From Euperipatoides rowelli (taxonomy: Eukaryota; Onychophora; Udeonychophora; Euonychophora; Peripatopsidae), in assembly GCA_003024985.2 (NCBI GenBank), contig PXIH01S0004763.1: DNA of 13,219 nt; one strand, given 5' to 3'. Position numbers and translations under genes: made by a program. This document shows positions 7,774-13,219 of the stretch, piece after piece; position 1 is the first letter of the stretch, and each line of letters begins with the position of its first letter. The notes under the pieces were generated by a model. It did not search any database. It was not told the origin of the DNA and saw only the letters and a list, made by a program, of their open reading frames with translations.

Positions 7774-8168
7774 CTAATCTCTCCATCTTATTTTTTTCCT
7801 TGTGCCAGTATTACTACTAGTTGAACCATCTTGTTGATCAGCATCTTCTACAGAAGAGCTCTGACTTGCTGTATTTTCATCAATCAGTTCAATTCATGGA
7901 TCGGATTGTTCACACATATTAGCCATTAAATTTTCATTATTGCTTTATACATTTTTTGGGATAGGGTTAGGATTATTCCTATAATCTTCTTCAACATATA
8001 CTTTCAAATCATCATCAGGCGTGGTTGGCAAATCATCATAGTTAGAAAAAAAATTCGCCAAAAGCAAAATCATTATCTTGAGTAGCCACAGGTAAGTCTA
8101 TAAACACATCTTTTAAAATGCTTGTGTAACCTTTAGTTCTAAGGCATTATTGGGTTTACAAGAATTAG
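7774..8168 (-). pseudogene. Acidic N-terminal remnant, probably of a piggyBac-like transposase
   Basis: The minus strand shows a protein-like but broken frame. It reads GYTSILKDVFIDLPVATQDN (from about 8140), then, after a frameshift near 8045-8055, NYDDLPTTPDDDLKVYVEED. Two in-frame stops follow (near 7949 and 7897), and it continues as IELIDENTASQSSSVEDAD and NTGTRKKIRWRD before TAG (7774-7776). PGBD-type piggyBac proteins commonly start with an acidic region holding a D-V/I-x-I-x-P-P motif and T-D-E-D, followed by a basic RW-rich segment just before the catalytic core (family knowledge). The match is by eye only. The core that should follow is absent. A C-terminal piggyBac remnant lies next door on the opposite strand, which supports the family call. 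Confidence 0.45.
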
Positions 8169-8174
8169 GAATAA

Positions 8175-8208
8175 CCCTAGAACCACAACATGGTTTCACA
8201 GGTGACCC
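8175..8208 (+). repeat. piggyBac-like terminal repeat, copy 1
   Basis: CCCTAGAACCACAACATGG, then GGTGACC. It begins with CCCTAG, as many piggyBac termini do, preceded by ATAA where a TTAA target would be expected. It is the inverted counterpart of 9086-9120. Confidence 0.55.
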
Positions 8209-8337
8209 GGTTGGATATTAAAATATCTGCGAGAACGGAAGTCACCACACCATCTACCTACAGTGATGGGCATGTTCTTGAAGACAGTGGTTGTGTTCTA
8301 GTGTCCAGAGATTTATATTCAAAGTTTTAGGTCCTTG

Positions 8338-8365
8338 GGTTGCATATGACCCCAAATTGTGGTTT
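8338..8365 (-). repeat. piggyBac-like terminal repeat, copy 2 (inverted)
   Basis: On the minus strand this reads AAACCACAATTTGGGGTCAT then ATGCAACCC, sharing AACCACAA, TGG and a GTCA block with copy 1. Its orientation would suit the 5' end of the minus-strand remnant at 7774-8168. Confidence 0.5.
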
Positions 8366-8404
8366 GTGTATTATTATTATTATTTTTTTTTGCGATAAAC
8401 TAAA

Positions 8405-8876
8405 AAGCCTGAAATAATCATCTTCTTCAAAGAACTAAGGGGGGAGTTTATCAGCTTGATCAGGTCTGTCACTCTAAGACTGTGGCCTGGAAGACAAGAA
8501 GGTGACTCTTAAGAGTTTCTTTTATGGGATGTTGGATGCTGAGCAGTAAATACATATGTAACTTTCAGATGCAATTACAAAAGCACTAAGCTGATGAAGT
8601 GCCCCAATTTCCTAAAGAACCTTGCCTTAGGACTGCGTGAAGATGAGAATGATCAACCAAAGGGGGACCCATAAAACTCAGAAGCAGAATCACCAAGCAC
8701 ATGGTTGTAAAGAATAACACACACTAACTGTAAGTTACATCACCAGCTGGAAGACAATGCCGATGTGATTTTTGTTGTAGATCTTGAAACCAGAAAGGTG
8801 TGGTACCTGTTGTTTATGCTTGAAAAGTTTGTGTGTAGAACATAGGAATAATATTTGTGAAGACTGCAAGCAATAA
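8405..8876 (+). pseudogene. piggyBac-like transposase, C-terminal half, degenerate
   Basis: Translated fragments match the C-terminal part of piggyBac transposases in order. First is KPEIIIFFKE, then, after a two-base shift at 8435-8436, KGGVYQLDQVCHSKTVAWKT, then RR and a TGA (8503-8505) where the conserved Trp of RRWPLR belongs. Next come LRVSFMGCWMLSSKY (cf. R-x-F-F-x-x-L-D) and FLKNLALGL. Last is a shifted cysteine-rich tail: HQLEDNA, RCDFC and finally CGTCCLCLKSLCVEH then RNNICEDCKQ, with stop TAA at 8874-8876. That C..C...LC..H....C..C pattern is the zinc-binding C-terminal domain of the family. The catalytic Asp of GGVDxxD is Tyr (8449-8451); the second Asp survives (8458-8460). Nonsense, frameshifts and the lost Asp make it inactive. 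The N-terminal half and most of the RNase-H-like core are missing upstream. Confidence 0.8.
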
Positions 8877-8905
8877 TGACTCAAATTGCTGAATTAGTGA
8901 TGTGT

Positions 8906-9000
8906 AAATATATTTAAATGCAGTGCTATATCAATTATGTAATTTCATATTAATAATATAAAATTACATAATTGATATAGCACTGCATTTAAATATATTT
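8906..9000. repeat. Perfect 40-bp palindrome with 15-bp centre
   Basis: The arm 8906-8945 is the exact reverse complement of 8961-9000 over all 40 bases, for example GCAGTGCTATATCAATTATG against CATAATTGATATAGCACTGC. The 15-base centre (8946-8960) itself contains the palindrome TATTAATA. The pairing stops abruptly at both outer ends. It lies 29 bases after the piggyBac-like stop codon and 85 bases before the right terminal repeat, so it may be a subterminal part of that element or a separate foldback insertion. Confidence 0.95.
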
Positions 9001-9085
9001 CTTTCTCTAAATACATAATTAACATAAGTGATTTGTTTATTTGGAGATAAAAAGTAATATTAAAACTGTAAAGGATTAATTATAA

Positions 9086-9120
9086 GGTCATTGGTGACCT
9101 CATGTTGTGGTTTTAGTCCC
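9086..9120 (-). repeat. piggyBac-like terminal repeat, copy 3 (right end)
   Basis: On the minus strand this reads CTAAAACCACAACATGAGGT then CACC, matching copy 1 over AACCACAACATG and the GGTCACC/GGTGACC block. A fourth, shorter copy (CATTGTGGTTTTAGAG) sits at 9131-9146 in the same orientation. Confidence 0.55.
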
Positions 9121-9375
9121 ATGAAATACACATTGTGGTTTTAGAGTATACCAGAAGTTTGCATTGACCAGAGAAAACTTTAGTACAGTCTTGAGCAATA
9201 TGGTCAGACATTGAGCATTTATAACAGGATTGTTCTTTGTCGTGAACTCTCAAGAAATATAAACTACTGGTAGATTTTCAATATCAATATTATAGGTTAA
9301 TTTTAATTCAAATGATATTGGCGCTGCCTAAAATTTAATATTTTGGGCAAGTTATTAATATAACTTTCATATTTA

Positions 9376-9423
9376 GAATGACATCATGTTGTTGAAATTT
9401 TTTTTAACAACATTATGTCATTC
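9376..9423. repeat. Imperfect 22-bp hairpin
   Basis: GAATGACATCATGTTGTT (9376-9393) pairs with AACAACATTATGTCATTC (9406-9423) with one mismatch, and the stem continues through A/T pairs (a G/T and then AAA/TTT) to a four-base T loop. Arms pair at 20 of 22 positions. It could be a small MITE or a fold in a transcript. Confidence 0.7.
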
Positions 9424-9489
9424 AAAAAAGTTTTTCCCTAAAATTCAATAACTCAAGCTAATTTATAGATTTTTTTCATTTTTAAATCA

Positions 9490-9656
9490 ATTGGGTGTGG
9501 TGGGAGTAATTGGGTAGGGGGAAGCTGGAGGGAAGAGGTGGGGGAAGTAGTGGAGGAGGAAAATGGGGAGGGGGAGGAAACAAGTGTAGGGAGAAAATAC
9601 GATTTATTTCATTTTTGATCAGAGGGAGGGGAGGTGGGTGAGAAAACAGGTGGAGG
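9490..9656 (+). repeat. G-rich polypurine tract
   Basis: There are about fifteen G-runs of three or more on the plus strand, among them GGGTAGGGGGAAGCTGGAGG and ATGGGGAGGGGGAGG, with very few C. One clean gap (9596-9625) separates two parts. The tract could form G-quadruplex or triplex structures. The minus-strand frame (9482-9676) through it is a Pro/Leu-rich by-product. Confidence 0.8.
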
Positions 9657-10985
9657 GGAATATTAATCTGCATCATTTAATAACCTAGGGTGAAGTTGTT
9701 CTGCATCCGGGTTATTTAGTTATGATGTATTCTTATAATGTTTTTTAACTAAGAAATTATCTTTAGATTTATTTTGTGAGGAGGAATGCATGGAATAATG
9801 TCAACATGTATTTTTATCTTATACTAGTCATTAGAATCCTATTTCATTAGAATAATGTCAAATATAATAAATTTATTATTAAAATATTATTATTATTATC
9901 ATCATTACTATCAACATCATCATCAACACCCTATATTAGTCATTATCATCATTATAATTACCATCATCATTATCATCACAATTTTCATCATCACACCCAT
10001 CATCAACATTATCATTATCAACATCATCAAAATCATCATCATCATCATAACCACAACATCATAATCATCATCATCATCATCACCATTTTCATCATCACCC
10101 CATCATCAACATTACCATCTGCAACATCAGCATCATCACATCATTATCATCATCAATATCACCATCATAATCTCCATCATCATCATCATCATCACCAGCA
10201 TTATCATCACCATCATCATCTACATCACCACCATCATCATTAACACCACCACCATCATCTTTAACATCATCACCATCTTTATCATCACCATCACCATCAT
10301 CAACATCACCATCATCAGCATCACCAACATCAACATAATCATCATCACCATAATCATCAGCATCACTATCAACATCATCATCATCATCATTACCACCATC
10401 ATCATCACCATCATCACTACCATTATCATTCACATGCATCATCACATCATCATCATCACTATCATAATCATCATCATCATCAACATCATCATCACCATCA
10501 TCATCATCATCATCACCATCATCAGCATTACACCCATCATAATCTCCACCATCACCATCATCATTATCATTTTCATCATCACACCCTTCATCATCACCAT
10601 TACCATTAACATCTTCACCACCATCATCATCATCACCATCATCATTATCACAATCATCAACATAATCATCATCTTCATCACCACCATCATCATCATCACC
10701 ATCATCATCATCCTCATTCTCACCATCATCACATCATCATTATCACCACCATCATCACATCATCATTATCATTACCATCATCAACATCATCATAATCATC
10801 ATCATCAATAACATCATCATCTCCATCATCATCACCACCACCATCATCATCATTACCACCATTATCATCACCACCATCATCATAACAATCATCATCATCA
10901 TCACATCATAATCATCATCATTGTCATCATTATAACCATCATGATCATCATCTCCATCACCCACATCATCATCATAATCATCATC
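9643..10985 (+). repeat. Macrosatellite copy 1: unique leader plus ATC array
   Basis: The unit begins at AAAACAGGTGGAGGG, continues with a ~230-bp unique AT-rich leader (9661-9890) and ends in about 1.1 kb of imperfect CAT/ATC trinucleotide repeat. The leader recurs 1344 bp downstream. Frames in this part are poly-Asp/Gly/Met on one strand and poly-His/Ile on the other and are not genes. Confidence 0.9.
9884..10985 (+). repeat. Imperfect (ATC)n microsatellite array 1
   Basis: About 1.1 kb of ATC/CAT repeats is interrupted by single-base variants (ACC, ATT, AAC), giving a higher-level texture of CACCATCATCATCAACATC. Landmark interruptions, such as CATTACCATCTGCAACATC (about 10109) and CCTCATTCTCACC (10712), recur in array 2. 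Confidence 0.95.
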
Positions 10986-11228
10986 AAAACAGGTAGAGGG
11001 TGAATATTAATCTGCATCATTTAATAACCTAGGGTGAAGTTGTTCTGGATCTGCGTTATTTAGTTATGATATATTCTTATAATGTTTTTTAACTAAGAAA
11101 TTATCTTTAGATTTATTTTGTGAGGAGGAATGCATAAAATAATGTCAACATGTATTTTTNTCTTATACTAGTCATTAGAATCCTATTTCATTAGAATAAT
11201 GTCAAATATAATAAATTTATTATTAAAA

Positions 11229-12575
11229 TGTTATTAGTATTATCATCATCATCATCATCATCATTACTATCAACATCATCATCATCATAATCATTATGTT
11301 AGTCATCATAATCACCATCATCATTATCAAAACAAATTTTCATCATCACACCATCATCACCATTACCATCATCATCATCAAAATCATCATCATCATCATA
11401 ACCACCACAATCATCATTATCATCATCACCATCATCATCACCATTTTCATCATTGCTCCATCATCAACATTACCATCTGCAACATCATCATCATTACATT
11501 ATCATCATCAATATCACCATCATAATCTCCATCATCATCATCACCAGCAATATCATCACCATCATCATCAACATCACCACCACCATCATCAACACCACCA
11601 TCATCATCATCATCACCATCACCATCACCATCATCAACATCACCATCATCATCACCATCATAATCATCACCATCACCATCATCATCATCATCACCATCTT
11701 CATCAGCATTACCATCAACATCATCATCATCATCACCACCAACATCATCATCACCATCATCATCATCACCATCATCATTGCTACTATCATCACCTGCATC
11801 CTCACATCATCATCACCTATCATCACTACATAATCACCATCATGACCATCATCATCACCATAATCACCTTAATCACCATCATCAGCAACATCATCATCAT
11901 TACACACATCATAATCACCACCATCATCATTATCATTTTCATTATCACACCCATCATCATCACCATTACCATCATCATCAACATCATCACCACCACCATC
12001 ATCATCACCATCATCATCATCACCATCATCATAACCATATTCATCATCACCATCATCATCATCATCATCACCATCATCAACATCATCATCATCACCATCA
12101 TCATCCCTATCACCATCACCATCATCATCATCACCATCATCATCATCACCATCATCGTCATCCTCATTCTCACCATCATCATCACATCATCATTATCACC
12201 ACAATCATCACATCATCATCACCGTCATTACCATCATAAACATCATCATAATCATCATCATCAATAATATCATCATCTACATCATCATCACCACCACCAT
12301 CATCATAACCACATTATTATCCCCAACATCATCATCACCACTATCATCATCACCACCATCATGATCACCACCATCATGATCACCACCATCATGATCACCA
12401 CCATCATCAGTGTCATCATTATCACTGACAACATCATCATCATCACCACAATCATCATCACCATCATCATAACCATCATAATCTCCATCATCAGCATCTT
12501 TTTCATCACCATCATCATCACCATTTTCATTATCACAATCTTCATAACCATCATCATCATCATCATCTTCATCAT
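11229..12575 (+). repeat. Imperfect (ATC)n microsatellite array 2
   Basis: About 1.35 kb of ATC/CAT repeat has the same interruptions as array 1 but longer pure runs. The 323-codon plus-strand frame at 11296-12267 is poly-His/Ile translated from this repeat and has no start context, domain or non-repeat sequence. Confidence 0.95.
12351..12408 (+). repeat. Nested 15-bp tandem repeat with TGATCA palindromes
   Basis: CACCACCATCATGAT is repeated almost exactly four times inside the ATC array, creating regularly spaced TGATCA palindromes. It looks like a recent local expansion. Confidence 0.85.
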
Positions 12576-12621
12576 CATTATTATTATTATTATTATTATN
12601 TACTACTATTATTATTATCAG
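12576..12621 (+). repeat. (ATT)n microsatellite at the end of the ATC array
   Basis: The trinucleotide motif switches from ATC to TTA/ATT with one ambiguous base (12600), and then the repeat ends. Confidence 0.85.
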
Positions 12622-13219
12622 TTTCATTATTGGGTGGGATGGGTGTTTTAAACAGTAAGAAATAGCAAATTTACAATCATTTATCTCTTCAGAAAACCTA
12701 TGAAAAAAATAGATTACCGTATCTATTCATTCAACACCGTTTAAATGTTGGCATAATGAATTTTTTTCCCTCTTTCATACATTTTTTATAAATATATTGT
12801 ACATCCTTTTATCAAACTCCTTGACTTTTCAAGCATCTATCACGCTATAACTTTAAAATAAAAGATTTCATTGTTCAAAATAAATAAATAAATAATAGTA
12901 TTTTTCCTCAGAATAAATATCGTGCACTAGAAATGTAATCACACTAGTATTTTATATAGAATTGAAAAACTAAGATTAGACCAAAACATATTTCTTTAGA
13001 AGTTCATTTTATGACCATTATCTAATCTACATCTTTTGCAAGTTGAATAATCTACAGTAAGTGCAGCAGAAAACTGATTAATATTCACGCCCTCGGGTTA
13101 GATTTTCAAAAGAAAAATAATATTGCTGGAGAAATAGCAATTATTATTATTAGAAACTAAATACATTGTCAGATGTTTTTGGTAAAATAAAGTTTAAAAT
13201 TGCAATGCCAATTTTGGCA
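12622..13219. other. AT-rich non-coding stretch to window end
   Basis: No coding region, repeat array or RNA gene was recognised. There is only a short TAAA/ATAA-rich patch (about 12880-12900). Confidence 0.5.

Larger units (their letters stand above)
8175..9120 (+). mobile_element. Degenerate piggyBac-like element (proposed extent)
   Basis: The extent is proposed from a terminal repeat at 8175-8208 and its inverted match at 9086-9120, which enclose the C-terminal transposase remnant and a long palindrome. At about 946 bp it is much shorter than complete piggyBac elements (over 2 kb in the family). An additional inverted terminal motif inside it (8338-8365) and a further copy outside (9130-9146) show the locus is a composite of several insertions or rearrangements. 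TTAA target duplications are not preserved. Confidence 0.5.
10986..12595 (+). repeat. Macrosatellite copy 2: unique leader plus expanded ATC array
   Basis: It begins AAAACAGGTAGAGGG. The leader (11005-11233) aligns with copy 1 with about seven substitutions and one N over ~229 bases, with no indel. The landmark CATTACCATCTGCAACATC falls at +1358 and CCTCATTCTCACC at +1450, so the array has grown by about 100 bp relative to copy 1. Confidence 0.9.

Noticed and set aside
8906-9000. microRNA precursor
   Set aside because: The arms are perfectly complementary over 40 bp and very AT-rich, which is unlike a typical metazoan pre-miRNA with bulges. A foldback repeat is simpler.
10095-10445. Minus-strand Asp/Gly-rich frame resembling an acidic shell-matrix protein
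   Set aside because: The acidic composition is forced by GAT/GAC repeats. It has no signal peptide or unique domain, and the neighbouring frames are equally open.
11296-12267. 323-codon His/Ile-rich open frame
   Set aside because: It is a translation of the ATC microsatellite. Overlapping long frames exist in the other phases and strands, and there is no non-repeat protein sequence.
12277-12627. Minus-strand Asp-rich frame crossing an ambiguous base
   Set aside because: It is a microsatellite by-product, as for the frame at 10095-10445.

Overview
The window looks like animal (metazoan) nuclear DNA: very AT-rich, gene-poor, and dominated by repeats and transposon fossils. I see one intact gene. 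A mollusc or other lophotrochozoan host is a guess, based on the FMRFamide-receptor-like GPCR and the style of the mariner and piggyBac relics. Nothing in the sequence proves the phylum. Three single ambiguous bases (3021, 11160, 12600) show this is an assembled consensus.

Layout. Positions 1-140 hold a GC-richer patch with a strong 18-bp hairpin. At 741-1274 there is an internally deleted, dead mariner element (transposase on the minus strand) bounded by inverted repeats of about 120 bp. At 1490-2491 (+) lies the only convincing protein gene, a 333-codon rhodopsin-like peptide GPCR. A good 3' splice site precedes it, so its true N-terminus may lie in an upstream exon. A degraded LINE reverse-transcriptase scrap sits at 4562-4638 (-). 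It is followed by an 11-copy, ~127-bp minisatellite (4741-6122) ending near a CAAA-rich tract, and by a second, three-copy, ~128-bp array (6484-6800). A weak tRNA-derived SINE candidate lies near 7125-7260.

Positions 7774-9120 contain two halves of piggyBac-like transposases in opposite orientation: an N-terminal remnant on the minus strand and a C-terminal remnant on the plus strand. They are accompanied by four copies of a terminal-repeat-like AACCACAA motif and by a perfect 40-bp palindrome. A G-rich purine tract (9490-9656) then leads into about 2.9 kb of a two-copy macrosatellite. Each copy has a ~235-bp unique leader, ~97% identical between copies, plus 1.1-1.4 kb of imperfect CAT/ATC repeat. 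The last 600 bp are featureless AT-rich DNA.

The genes do not form a pathway. Apart from the receptor, the window records successive DNA-transposon, retroposon and satellite activity. I found no evidence of a new multi-gene system. The items most worth a second look are the hidden 5' exon and atypical motifs of the GPCR, the head-to-tail conflict of the piggyBac halves with the palindrome, and the duplicated ATC macrosatellite next to a G-rich tract.
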